NCBI GenBank assembly: GCA_037039925.1
Contig: JAXRKP010000026.1
Location: 208,501 to 272,500 of the forward strand
DNA from: Doris montereyensis
Taxonomy: Eukaryota > Mollusca > Gastropoda > Nudibranchia > Dorididae
Length of the DNA stretch: 64,000 nucleotides
Direction: 5' to 3'
Part shown: in pieces, positions 43,111 through 54,380 of the stretch
How the letters are laid out: each line of letters starts with the position of its first letter
Position numbering within the stretch: the stretch's first letter is position 1
Program-made: the position numbers and the translations under genes
Notes under the pieces: model-generated
The model's input: the letters and a program-made list of their open reading frames with translations, nothing else
Told to the model about the DNA's origin: nothing
Databases searched by the model: none

Positions 43111-43183
43111 ATTACTTTCAGCATGTCTTCGTCCTTTGTTGCAGACGCCCAGCTATTGTACAGCTTGGGGTGTTGTAGATGAA
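43089..43183 (-). CDS. Possible coding exon at the source end of minisatellite E
   Basis: On the minus strand a pyrimidine tract (CTATTTTTTCAACATCTAG) precedes an open frame reading HLQHPKLYNSWASATKDEDM, then LKVMQYIGIRK. The end of this frame (AATGCAGTACATAG then AATTAGAAAG) is the sequence repeated in minisatellite E, where it runs into GGTAAGT. That suggests an exon end and its donor were amplified. Here the donor itself reads GATAAG, so it is damaged or the match is fortuitous. No family is recognised. Confidence 0.25.
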
Positions 43184-44089
43184 CTAGATGTTGAAAAAAT
43201 AGAGATGAGGGCAATGATACAAACGACCGAGAGCGTGTTCAAAAGTGGAACCATTTTTCTGCCAAACTTAAGTTTTGATATCTACTGAAACTTAAAATTT
43301 CACTGCAAGTATAAAAGCATGGAAGGAATTCTAAGAGTCCGGGATTAGAGTTTATATCGTTGACACATTATTTTTTAACTAGCTCCTAAATCCATTTTTT
43401 TTTAATAGGAAAAAAAACATCATCTTAAGGGGGGGGAGGTGGGGGATGAGCATGTTTTGTTTAAAATTATTTGATAAGGAAAATTGTAACCACTACCATC
43501 GTACTTGGCATGTCTAAATTACATGAACAAGTAGTTTTGTTTCTTTTCTCACTGCACATGGGAATGCCGGGATCTGGGATTTTCATTGCGAAAATAACGA
43601 CTTCATTTCAAATAGGTTGTTTCAGTTATGAACAACTTCATGCTATAACTTTGCATGGATATTATTCGGTTTAATATCTAGTGGCACCCTAGCTTTTTTT
43701 GCATAAATTAAACTGTTTTGATTTTATGAATTTTTTTATAAACCATAATTTTTCGCTCAATTTAATCACAAACACATTCGTTTTGCAAAAATCACTACTA
43801 TGAAATGTCATTCCCGTTGTAGATGGCAAAATTGGGGGCAATAGGACCAAAATCCTTATACTGTAGTGACCAATTTCTTTCTGGAAAACAATTATTTTTT
43901 CTCCATAATATCGTAGAGCCATATTGAACTCTGAGCACAGTGGAATTAAGCACCTAAAATAGTAATGTTCCTTCAAGGAATTTTTCTATTATTCGTTTCT
44001 AATTGTGAAATGGTCTTGTACAATAATCCCTGAGGAAGACAGTTATTTTTTCTCCATAATATCGTTAGTAGCTGATATTGAATCTGGGC
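43184..44089. other. Non-coding DNA with a local duplication
   Basis: A segment at about 43885-43950 (ATTATTTTTTCTCCATAATA) recurs at about 44043-44100 with the same flanks (TATTGAA-CT, GCA-GTGGA), an imperfect pair about 155 bp apart. Short open frames on both strands show no domain. Confidence 0.5.
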
Positions 44090-46335
44090 AGTGGACAGGT
44101 AGACATGTTTTACGGGGAGTAGAGGGACCCCCCCATCGGACCTGGCTTTGCTAGGATTCGCAGGCAGGTCTTGGCTGACCAAAGTCTAAGGGAGTTAACT
44201 CGACAGAAAATAACAACTCGCTGCCTTGCCAGCTTTATGCTTTACCAAAGGCTAGGGGAGTTAATCTGACAGAAAATAACAAGTATCTGGTAGGGTGCCC
44301 CAAGGTGGCAGTCCCACCATCTACCTAGGGTATAGTGAGCTAAACCCCTCCTTTATCAAAACCAAGCTGATTCAGGCAATAAAAACAAAACAATATAACC
44401 GGCTTGACTTTTCAATGACGAACATGGAAACGAATACCGACTGAGATTAATAATATGGAGTATTAGTGCAAAAAATGGAAAAGAGTTAGAATTAGTTAAA
44501 GAAATGGAAAATTCAAAGTAGACATTTTGGCCATTGCAGAAACAGAAAAAACAGGACAATGAATAGAAATGTAGGACCAAATCATATTTTAATCCTCTCA
44601 GGAGTAGATGTCAAAGATAGAGCTAGAACAGGAGTAGGCCTCCTAGTGCATAAAAGGCATGAAAGGCTACTAGCAAGTTGAAAATTTATAAGCCCAAGGC
44701 TATTAGAGGTAAATATTAAACCAAAAAGGAAGAGAAATTAATTATTTATAGCTTATGGACCAAACGCCCACGCCACTAAAGAACAAAAAGATATCCTCGA
44801 ACACGATTTACAAATAGCTGCAGAGAATCTTAAACACAAACAGGAACTAATGGTTTTAGGAGATTTAAACGATAGAGTATACAACAATGTAGAAACGTCA
44901 AGATGGATAATAGGTAAAGAAGGAGAGACAACAACTTATCCAAATGGAGCGAGACTAATAAATTGTTGCCTAAAGAATAGCATGACAATAGTCAACACCT
45001 GTTTTCCTCACAAAGATATCCACAAATATACAAGAGTAAATGAAGACATGGGTAAAAAGTCAAGGATAGATTGCATAATAGTTAGCAGCTCTCTTGTTTA
45101 TAGTTAATTGGATGCAAGAGTAAACAGAGGACCAGAAATATTTAGTGATTTCCACCGAGTGGTCGCCAAAATGAGATTACTGACTGAAGAAAACAAACAG
45201 AACAGGAAAGAGAAGAAAGCCGCTAAACTCAAAATAGAGGGACTAAATAACCAATAGTAAAACAGATATATACCAATCTAGGATAAGAATGATAGCACAG
45301 TAGAAGAAAAGTGGCAAATGTATAAAGAAACATTCCTCAGTTGTACTGAAGAGGTCTGTGGTAGGAAACACATTAGATAGGGAAAGAACAGCATGGTGGA
45401 ATAAGAATGTCAAGACTAAGATCATAGAAAAGAATGGTGCCTGGAAGAAATAATTGCAAACAAAGACACAAGAGGATAGGATAAATTTCAGAATAAAAGA
45501 ACTTTCGCCAAAAAGGAAGCGAGGAAAGCAAAACAGGGACAATGGGAAAACTTTTGACAAAGACTTCAAGAAAGCTATCAAGGAAATCAAAAGCTGTTCT
45601 TGAGGGGGGGGCAATGCAGAGCATGAGAAAGACCAAAGCAAGCCCAATACGACAAATTAAAAATGCCATAAGAGAAATAATGAAACAAGACAGCGAAGTG
45701 ATCGAAACATGGGGAAAATATTTTCAACAATTACATAATCCTTCCAGATCATATGAAATAAGGAGTAAAAATCAATTAGTAAGAGTAAAAAGTAGGCCTT
45801 ATCCAGAGAACACAGCTGAATATGTAAATATATCAGTGGAAAAATCCAAACAACTATAAGAAATATGAAATTAGAAAAGGCCCCAGGAGCAGATCAAATT
45901 TATCCAGAAATGATTAAAGAACCAATGGAGAAAGGCAGACAAACTACTACATGTAATATGCCAATAAGCATGGAAGTCCAAATAGGTGCCAGACGACTGG
46001 AAAAAGGGAACGGTAGTACCAATACATAAGCAAGGATCAACTATGAAATGCTCAAACTATAGAGAGATATCACTACTTAGCGTACCAGGAAAATTGTATG
46101 CCAGGATATTGGAAATGAGACTATGGAAAAGAGTAGAGGATCAGATTGAAGAATACCAAAGCAGATTTAGACCAGGAAGAAATGTACAATACCACATACA
46201 TGTATTTACAATTAGACAAATAATAGAAAAATTCCTTGAGAAAAACATTGATTTGCACCTGTGTTCTATTGACTTAGAAAAGGCATTTGACAATGGGAGG
46301 AGGGACAAAACTATGGCATTCCTTAAGGGGTGGGG
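44090..46335 (+). mobile_element. LINE copy C, RTE-like, 5' region, endonuclease and first half of RT
   Basis: The most complete 5' end in the window. Positions 44190-44320 hold two near-identical GGGAGTTAA-CGACAGAAAATAACAA blocks, probably 5' UTR. The APE endonuclease follows from about 44440: ISAKNGKELELVKEMENSKV and IAETEKTG (44465-44555), LLVHKRH, then VLGDLNDRVYNNVETS (about 44853) and SRIDCIIVSSSL (about 45063), FSDFHRV (about 45140). The linker reads AWWNKNVK near 45394. The RT starts with KAPGADQI (45878), then GTVVPIHKQGST (46009), REISLLSVPGKLYARILEMR (46063) and FRPGRN (46165), and stops being recognisable after IDLEKAFD at about 46270-46335. There are several stops and frameshifts. 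Rather than ending, it resumes at 47961. Confidence 0.9.
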
Positions 46336-46600
46336 AGGAGTGGGTTCTGGGAAGGCCATTTTTTTCGGAAAATGGGACAAATCTAGTCTATCAAAGTATG
46401 ATTCATACTACTATATATATTATAAGACGATGACTTGTGGCTGACGCAAGAACAAAGTGTCGACCGATCACAACGCTTTGGCTAGTGGCTGTCGTGCAGT
46501 ATAGTGCAGGCCAATGACGTAGGCTACACTACACATGTGTACACTTTGCTCTGTCGCTGCGCTGCGTGCGAGTCGATCGATAATCACAACGCTTTGGTTG

Positions 46601-46649
46601 GTGCTGGCCACAGAACACTAAAACAGTTTTAGTGTTCTGTGGTGCTGGC
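46601..46649. repeat. 33-bp palindromic insert with 8-bp direct repeats
   Basis: CACAGAACACTAAAAC and its exact reverse complement face each other around one base (46609-46641). The direct repeat GTGCTGGC lies on both sides (46601-46608 and 46642-46649). An 8-bp duplication is the size hAT-type transposases make, so this may be a minimal fold-back remnant. Confidence 0.6.
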
Positions 46650-47832
46650 TGGTAGCGGGCCTACACACGTGTATATCGAAGACAACAGTGTATAGCCTGT
46701 GTTGAAGACAACGGCCTGTGTACGTTGTACTGTGTGGTACGGTACTCGTTCTTCGTTACCTTCTCCCGCTCTATCTATGGCTTGATCGTGAATGCGTGTT
46801 GTGATATGTGTATCGATGAATGTGTGTGTAAGTTGAAAATTATGATTTTTAATTTCAGATAACCATTTTCGAGTTCTCGTTATTTCAGGTCTCTGGATCG
46901 CTTGGTGTCGATAAAACAGCTCTTTTCCAATAGAGAAATAATAAGGAAAAAACGGGCATTTGAAAAGTCTCGTTATTAACGAGCTCTCGTTATTTCCGAT
47001 GTCGTTAAACATGAAGCACCACTGTAGTGCATAGAGCAATTCATTCCCATCCCAATAATATTTTTAAAAAGCTCAGTATTGATTCATTGAATTTATACGA
47101 ATTTTCTAGAAACGATACAGGTATAGGTAGTTCCAGATACAGGCCTATCTTTCAATAGCCAGAAATAGTATCTAAAGTACGGTAAGTTGGTACTCATTTT
47201 AATTGGTACAAATACCTTATCTGAGGGTGTATTATGAGTATTACCTTAGATCGTACGGAAAATATGGTACATATATATACCGCGTACCATTTATCAAAAG
47301 GCACCATCTCAAAATGAGTAAAAAGGTGCTGGTGCACTTGAACTAGAGTCAATAAGAAGTAGTTGAGAGTCTCTCAATGTTTGATGATGTTTCAAAGTAT
47401 TATCCTACTTTTCTTAGGTTTAGGGGAAAAATATATTTAAATAACAGGTTTACGGGAGAAAAATACGATTTTCTCAAAATGTCCTTTTTCGTTCATTATT
47501 TCCTGTATTTGTTTTTTTTATTTCTCAACGTATATTCATGAAATTTGGTATGAATGATGACTGGGGAAAACCATGCAATGATGAGATGTTTTTATTATTA
47601 TTGTAATTATGGGGGAATTGAATTTTGTGTACAATATTTTTTTAATATTTTTGGTTGTTCTCGTATGCTATTTTCAAAAATTCATAAAAACAAAACTTAC
47701 GAATAAAACAAAAATCTGATCTGATGAAATTTAGATATTGTATCAAATAAGGTGTGTGCCAAGTTTGAAAGAAATTTGTTGAAAAATGAAAAAGCATATC
47801 GATATTGAACTTGGTGAAACTTGGGGCCACAA

Positions 47833-47861
47833 TCCAAGATGGCCGCCGTTTCCATGGCAAC
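47833..47861 (+). promoter_or_regulatory. YY1-like plus X-box-like composite motif, copy 2
   Basis: CCAAGATGGCCGCC followed directly by GTTTCCATGGCAACC, the latter a near-perfect RFX X-box palindrome. It matches the copy at 37363 at 25 of 29 positions with identical spacing. Confidence 0.45.
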
Positions 47862-47960
47862 CGGAAGCGTCAGAAAAAAGCAAAGACATATTTCAACTCA
47901 GTATACCATGCCCGTTACACCTATATGTGTTAAATTGATAGGAACAAACGGGAACATTTT

Positions 47961-48506
47961 CATTCCAGTAGAATCCAAAAGGCAATGATAATATATAACC
48001 ATCTAGGAAAGGCATTTGTAGGTAAACAAGAATTGTCAACAAAAGCCAAAATGTCAGTATACAACACAGTTTATCGTCGTACTCTGCTCTATGGCAGTGA
48101 AATCTGGACCTTACACAATAGAGAATACATTAGACTACAGACAGCTGAAATGAATTATCTAAGAAGAATAGTAGGGAAAACTAATAGAGACAAAATCAGA
48201 AACACAACAATATGAGATCAAACCAAAACAGATGGCATAAAAACTGAGATAGAAATAAATCAACTCAGATGGTTTGGGCATGTAAACAGAATGAATGACA
48301 ATAGAATAGCTAAAACAGTATACAGTGCTAAAGCCCAAGATAAAAGACCAAAGGCAGATCTCAGAGAAAGTGGGAAGAAGATATAAAAGAGGCGTAGAAA
48401 TTTAACTTTTTTGGAAGGAAACAGAAATGTCAGGACAAGGCATCCTGGAGAAGGATCGTCTTGGGCATCTGAATCCGTACACCGAAAGGTAGAATGGGAA
48501 CTGATA

Positions 48507-48554
<48 letters not shown>

Positions 48555-48556
48555 AA
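47961..48556 (+). mobile_element. LINE copy C, C-terminal part and 3' end
   Basis: Resumes with ESKRQ-like sequence at about 47970, then KQELSTKAKMSVYNTVYRRT, LLYGSEIWTL (48085-48115), LRRIVGKTNRDKIRNTTI (about 48158), and EINQLRWFGHVNRMNDNRIA (about 48255). The 3' end reads ACACCGAAAGGTAGAATGGG and then a GAAA microsatellite. It can be read as the distal half of the copy that starts at 44090. A stop ends the frame after NTTI. Confidence 0.88.
48508..48556 (+). repeat. (GAAA)n tail of LINE copy C
   Basis: About 12 GAAA units directly after the conserved 3' motif, as also seen (shorter) in copies A and B. A short tandem repeat in place of poly(A) is typical of RTE-like LINEs. Confidence 0.9.
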
Positions 48557-48602
48557 TGTATTGAATGTGCTGTGTGTCGTGACACATTGACTTCATGCAA
48601 AC

Positions 48603-48824
48603 GTACCGGTATCAGCGTTGTTTGTTTGCTAGCTGTCTGCTGATAATCAGGCGTCACTGATTGGTTGTCACTGGATTGGTCGCCACTTTCGTCAGGTTTA
48701 TGACACTTTGGTGTATTGGCGTTGCCACTAACTTTTTTTGGTGCTATGTCCTCATGTTTGTTGTTTGGGCTGAATATCACACACCGGTCTGAACAGCTTG
48801 AATTGTTGTTCGTTTTAATGGACA
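48603..48824 (-). CDS. Possible coding exon, unknown protein
   Basis: The minus strand has GTGGTTTCCCCAG, an acceptor-like sequence, followed by a stop-free frame of about 74 codons: polar, Ser/Asn/Lys/Gln-rich, with two CxxxC-type pairs (CSDRC). It ends near a weak donor-like CCG|GTACGT. No domain is recognised. It lies between the LINE tail and satellite F, where other sequence is clearly repetitive. Evidence is limited to open frame and splice-like motifs. Confidence 0.2.
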
Positions 48825-48867
48825 CTGGGGAAACCACGAGATAAGCGACATTAGCACATTATCTCAA

Positions 48868-50115
48868 TTTTGGAAATTTGACAAGTATTTGTCTCATATT
48901 GTTGAAAATTTGAAAGTGTCTGTCTCATATTGTTGGTATTCAAAGTGTTTGTCTCGTATTGTTGTAAAATTTAAACAGTGTCTGTCTCATATTGTTGGAA
49001 ATTTGAAAGTGTCTGTCTCATATTGTTGGAAATGGAAAGTGTTCATCTCGTATTGTTGGAAATTTGAAACAAATCGTTGGAAATTTGACAGTGTCTGTCT
49101 CATATTGTTGGAAATTTGAATGTGTTAAATTCAATTGTTCTGTCTCATATTGTTGGAAATTTGAAAGTGTTCGTCTCATATTGTTGGAAATTTGAAAGTG
49201 CTTGTCTCAAATTGTTGGAAATTTGACAGTGTTGTCTCATATTGTTGGAAATTTGACAGTGTCTGTCTCATATTGTTGGAAATTTGAATAGTGTCTGTCT
49301 CATATTGTTGGAAATTTGAAAGTGAACTTTCAGTGTTTCTCTCTATTGTTGGAAATTCTTTCATATTGTTGTCTAGTATCTGTCTCATATTGTTGGAAAT
49401 TTGACAGTGTCTGTCCTCATATTGTTGGAAATTTGACAGTGTCTGTCTCATATTGTTGGAAATTTGACAGTGTCTGTCTCATATTGTTGGAAATTTGACA
49501 GTGTCTGTCTCATATTTTTGGAAATTTGACAGTGTCTGTCTCATATTGTTGGAAATTTGACAGTGTCTGTCTCATATTGTTGGAAATTTGTGGTCTTGTC
49601 TGTCTCATATTGTTAAATTTGACAGTGTCTGTCTCATATTGTTGGAAATTTGACAGTGTCTGTCTCATATTGTTGGAAATTTGACATCAGTGTCTGTCTC
49701 ATATTGTTGGAAATTTGACAGTGTTTGTCTCATATTGTTGGAAATTTGAAAGTGTCTGTCTCATATTGTTGGAAATTTGACATAGTGTCTGTCTCATATT
49801 GTTGGAAATTTGGAAGTGTCTGTCTCATATTGTTGGAAATTTGACAGCGTCTGTCTCATATTGTTGGAAAGTTTGAAAGGTGTTTGTCTCTATTGTTGGA
49901 AACAGGTTTTGGATTTGCAATTTATTTCTGTCTCCATATTGTTGGAAATTTGAAAGTGTTTGTCTCATCATTCATGGCCATTTCAGTCGATCATTAAAAC
50001 TCTATATTGTTGGAAATTCAAATCTCGAAAGTGTCAGTCTTCAAAATGTTGTGGGCTCGAGTCTCCTGGAACGGTTGTTCAAATTTATTTGTTGGAAATT
50101 TCATATGTCTGGTCT
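48868..50115 (+). repeat. Satellite F, 31-bp unit
   Basis: About 40 units of GTGTCTGTCTCATATTGTTG followed by GAAATTTGACA. A GAAAGTG variant dominates at the left and the GACAGTG variant in the middle (49220-49860). Units degrade on the right from 49880 on. Open frames such as VSYCWKFDSVCLILLEI are by-products. Confidence 0.96.
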
Positions 50116-50159
50116 AGCATAGATTGATTGATATTATCAAGAAAAGGAGGTTTGTCTAG

Positions 50160-52060
50160 ATCACAACACTTATTGTTGGTGTGGATTTGAAAGAAATCTC
50201 AAATCAACAATCATATTCAAACAATTTGAAATCACTTTAGTTGTGGATGTGGTAAATCAAATCAAATAAAAAATCATGAATAATCATTAAGCGTTAAACA
50301 AGTGTTGCAGGGTAAGTCCGATGGGTGAATCATTGACGTGAGTCTTCATCACCTTAGTGGTTGTGGGTAAATCAGTTCAAATAAAAAATAATCATTGACG
50401 TAACAATTCTTCTAAGCGTGCTATGGACTTTAGCGGTCTGTCAAATCAAATCAAGAATCACCATTGACGTAACAAGCTCCTCCGTGCTATGGACTTGAGA
50501 ACACCTTAGTGGTAATCATCATTGACGTAACAAGTCTTCTACGCGTGCTATGGACTTGAGAACACCTTAGTGGTGGATGTGGGTAAATCAAATCAAATAA
50601 AAAATCATCATTGACGTAACAAGTCTTCTACGCGTGCTATGGACTTGAGAACACCTTAGTGGTGGATGTGGGTAAATCAAATCAAATAAAAAATCATCAT
50701 TGACGTAACAAGTCTTCTACGCGTGCTATGGACTTGAGAACACCTTAGTGGTGGATGTGGGTAAATCAAATCAAATAAAAAAATCATCATTGACGTAGAA
50801 CACCTTAGTGGTGGATGTGGGTAAATCAAATCAAATAAAAAATCATCATTGTAACAAGTCTTCTACGCGTGCTATGGACTTGAGAACACCTTAGTGGTGG
50901 ATGTGGGTAAATCAAATCAAATAAAAAATCATCATTGACGTAACAAGTCTTCTACGCGTGCTATGGACTTGAGAACACCTTAGTGGTGGATGTGGGTAAA
51001 TCAAATCAAATAAAAAATCATCATTGACGTAACAAGTCTTCTACGCGTGCTATGGACTTGAGAACACCTTAGTGGTGGATGTGGGTAAATCAAATCAAAT
51101 AAAAAATCATCATTGACGTAACAAGTCTTCTACGCGTGCTATGGACTTGAGAACACCTTAGTGGTGGATGTGGGTAAATCAAATCAAATAAAAAATCATC
51201 ATTGACGTAACAAGTCTTCTACGCGTGCTATGGACTTGAGAACACCTTAGTGGTGGATGTGGGTAAATCAAATCAAATAAAAAATCATCATTGACGTAAC
51301 AAGTCTTCTACGCGTGCTATGCTATGGATTTGGAAATCAAATCAAATGAAAAATCATCATTACGTAACAAGTCTTCCACCATGGACTTTGAACACCTTAC
51401 TTTGTGGTGGATGTGGGTAAATCAATTCAAATAACAAAATCATCATTACTTTGTACCACACCATTACTTTGTGCTATGGACTTTGAGAACAATGCCTTTG
51501 TGGTGGATGTGGGTAAATCAAATCAAATACCACACCAATACGCGTGCAATGGACTTGAGTAACAAGTGGTGGATGTGGGTAAATCAAATCAAATAAAAAA
51601 TCATCATTGACTTAACAAGTCTTCTACACAATTGCTATGGACTTGAGAACACCTTAGTGGTGGATGTGGGTAAAGTAGTATCAAATAAAAATGTCTGTTA
51701 ACAAATCAAATAAAAGATGGGTAATCAAAAATAAACATCATTAGGGTAATATCAAATCAAATAAAAATCATCTGTAACAAGTCCTTAAGCTATGGAAACA
51801 CCTTAGTGGTGGATGTGGGTAAATCAAATCAAATAAAAATCATCATTGACGTACACAAGTCTTACGCGTGCTATGGACTTGAGAACACCTTAGTGGTGGA
51901 TGTGGGTAAATCAAATCAAATAAAAAATCATCATTGACGTAACAAGTCTTCTACGCGTGCTATGGATTTGAGAACACCTTAGTGGTGAATGTGGGTAAAT
52001 CAAATCAAATAAAAAATCATCATTGACGTAACAAGTCTTCTACGCGTGCTATGGATTTGG
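50160..52060 (+). repeat. Satellite G, 89-bp unit
   Basis: About 20 units: ACGTAACAAGTCTTCTACGC, GTGCTATGGACTTGAGAACA, CCTTAGTGGTGGATGTGGGT, AAATCAAATCAAATAAAAAA, TCATCATTG. The central block 50840-51310 is nearly perfect. The left (50160-50520) and right (51310-51850) parts are scrambled and truncated. The CCTTAGTGGTGGATGTGGGT part resembles the SINE-associated sequence at 15395-15435. Confidence 0.96.
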
Positions 52061-52074
52061 AAGACTGTGTGCCA

Positions 52075-52360
52075 CACCAACTTTGTACCAAAACATTTGT
52101 ACCACACCATTACTTTGTACCACACCATTACTTTGTACCACAACATTACTTTGTACCAACCATTTTTGTACCACACCATTACTTTGTACCACACACCATT
52201 CTTTGTACCACACCATTACTTTGTACCACACAATGCCTTGATACCACACCATTACTTTGTACCAGACAATTCCTTTGTAACACCATTACTTTGTACCACA
52301 CAATTCCTTTGTACCACACAATTCCTTTGTACCACACAATTCCTTTGTGCCCACAATTCT
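52075..52360 (+). repeat. Minisatellite H, 18-bp unit
   Basis: About 15 units of ACTTTGTACCACACCATT with CAATTCCTTTGTACCACA variants at the right end. It begins directly on a broken satellite G unit at about 52057. Pieces of it also occur inside satellite G near 51450-51480. Confidence 0.95.
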
Positions 52361-52907
52361 TTCTTCATGATCACAAAGTATTCGAAAATGTGCTGTTAGA
52401 TCTAGGGATAAACTTTAAGGTCATGTGACTAGAAGTGCACATTAAAGAACTGTTAACAGTTTTATAGCTATTTAGGCGAATATCCCTGCCCAAAAACCCT
52501 TAAACATAAACAAACATAAATCTGACCTAGATCTAACGTACACTTTTTTTTTTTCTACTTCTTTTTTATTTCCCAGACCATAAAAATGTATCGAAAGAAA
52601 CCAAAATGGTTTGAAGCTTCAAAAAGCAATAGCCTATAAAGAAGGACATGGGGAAACGAAAGCTGCAGAAAACTTTGATATTCCCAAAAACATTTTTGAC
52701 AAGACATCAGGCAGGCAAAAACTGATGGAACTGTTGCCCAGACCATTCTAACAAAAAGTTTGGGATTAAGCAAAGAGGATTTGGGAAGACTAGGGAAAAA
52801 CTTTAGTGACTTAAAATATGCTGGATTTTAGAGGACGAGAAACAAAGTTTGAAGAACAAGCCTCAAGAAATAAATGGTTGAGTTTATTCAAAAATGAGCT
52901 GTGTTTT

Positions 52908-53222
52908 GAACCCCACAAAGTTTGGGAAAGCAAGATCAAAGACAAACTTTTGAAATGGTTTTGAACCCCACGAAAGTTTGGGAAAGCAAGAGCTTTGGTC
53001 ATCAAAGACAAACTTTTGAAATGGTTTTGAACCCCACGAAAGTTTGGGAAAGCAAGAGCTTTGGTCATCAAAGACAAACTTTTGAAATGGTTTTGAACCC
53101 CACAAAAAAGTTTGGGAGCAAAGCTTTGTCATCAAAGACAAACTTTTGAAATGGTTTGAACCCCACAAAAGTTTGGGAAAGCAAGAGCTTTGGTCATCAA
53201 AGACAAACTTTTGAAATGGTTT
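52908..53222 (+). repeat. 66-bp tandem expansion inside the pogo-like transposase
   Basis: About five copies of a unit reading GTTTTGAACCCCACGAAAGT, TTGGGAAAGCAAGAGCTTTG, GTCATCAAAGACAAACTTTT, GAAATG. The first copy lacks the middle part and the fourth has small indels. The unit is transposase coding sequence (the KARALVIKDKLLKW part of the DNA-binding-to-catalytic linker), and the last copy continues into the catalytic domain. Confidence 0.9.
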
Positions 53223-53396
53223 CAAGACTTCATCAACTGTATCAAAAGCATAGACCCGACTATTTTGCTTGAGCCTGATCGCATCTACTATTGTGATGAG
53301 TTAGGGTTTAGCCTGGACGCTTCCAGTGGAAAAGATTTATCATTCAATGGAGCTAAATTTGTTTACCAGGTTGCTTGCGAGCAGCGTCTCATGATT

Positions 53397-53505
53397 ACTT
53401 CCTGTGCTAATGTGTTTCAGTGCCAGCGGTCACTTCCTGTGCTAATGTGTTTCAGTGCCAGCGGTCACTTCCTGTGCTAATGTGTTTCAGTGCCAGCGGT
53501 CACTT
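53397..53505 (+). repeat. 35-bp triplication inside the pogo-like transposase
   Basis: Three copies of CACTTCCTGTGCTAATGTGT followed by TTCAGTGCCAGCGGT. Because 35 is not a multiple of 3, each added copy shifts the frame. This breaks the transposase after SCANVFQC. Confidence 0.92.
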
Positions 53506-54095
53506 TCTGTGGCCAATGCTCATTTATCCTGAAGCAGTTCCGGGGCTTCCAGCCAAATGAACTATTTCAAGAGTCTTACATAACAAAATCGGACAATGGT
53601 TGGACCAACCAAGTCATCTTTAAAGAGTGGTTGGAATCCGTTTTATTCCCCAAACAGCAATTGTGAAGAAAAAAAACCTCCTTCTTCTAGTAGATGGACA
53701 TGTCAGTCACATGTCGATGAGAGCTGCAGAAATCTGCACAGAAAATAACATTATTTTGTACGCACTCCCACCGCATAGCTCACACACTATGCAGCCATTG
53801 GATGTTTGTTGAGTATTTCGCACAATGAAAAACGAATGGCGCAAATCGGTCAAGACCCAGAATGAAGTGGAGATCATAACCAAAAGATCATTTGCTACAG
53901 TTTTTTGATCTGCATATGAAAACACTGTGTCAAGAAATCTTGTCGCCCAGGCCTTTAAAAATTCTGGCTTGTTCCCTTTGGATCCTTCCACCATCCAATG
54001 GGAACAATTTCTTCCTACATCTGAAACTAAAGAACCAGGACCAGCTGGTGATGCTCCCGTAGAGCAGGTTATTAACCATGTTTTTACCTTATAAA

Positions 54096-54380
<285 letters not shown>

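Larger units (their letters stand above)
46336..47960. other. About 1.6 kb of foreign DNA inside LINE copy C
   Basis: In copy D the same RT interval is about 520 bp of FADD-containing sequence. Here it is replaced by unrelated DNA: a duplicated CACAACGCTTTGG block (46470 and 46584), a short palindrome (46608-46642), a segment with CTCGTTATTTC motifs and CACTGTAG (46870-47035) that recalls pogo/Tigger-type ends, and a copy of the dispersed repeat seen at 37010 (47480-47880). Copies of other elements evidently accumulated after loss of the RT core. No gene is seen. Confidence 0.6.
52570..54095 (+). pseudogene. Degenerate pogo/Tigger-like (DDE_1) transposase
   Basis: A cut-and-paste transposase relic of the pogo/CENP-B-related group. 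The N-terminal part (52584-52800) shows remnants of a psq-type helix-turn-helix, with frameshifts and stops. A second DNA-binding segment is scrambled by tandem duplication. From about 53190 the frame reads LVIKDKLLKWFQDFINC, then DRIYYCDELGFSLDASSGK (first catalytic Asp in CDE), KFVYQVACEQR, then in another frame LLLLVDGHVSHMSMRAAE (second Asp, about 53675) and ILYALPPHSSHTMQPLDV (third catalytic region, about 53755), ending with NSGLFPLDP near 53960. The open frame changes at the 35-bp triplication (53397-53505), and stops follow DV and elsewhere. No terminal inverted repeats were located. A normal member would be roughly 450-550 residues in one frame. Confidence 0.88.

Noticed and set aside
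46870..47035. Pogo/Tigger terminal inverted repeat with CTCGTTATTTC and CACTGTAG
   Set aside because: Suggestive only. No matching second terminus or TA duplication was found, so it is not listed as an element.
52046..52428. Plus-strand frames YHTITLYHTI in minisatellite H
   Set aside because: The 18-bp unit keeps all frames open by its length, not by coding constraint.
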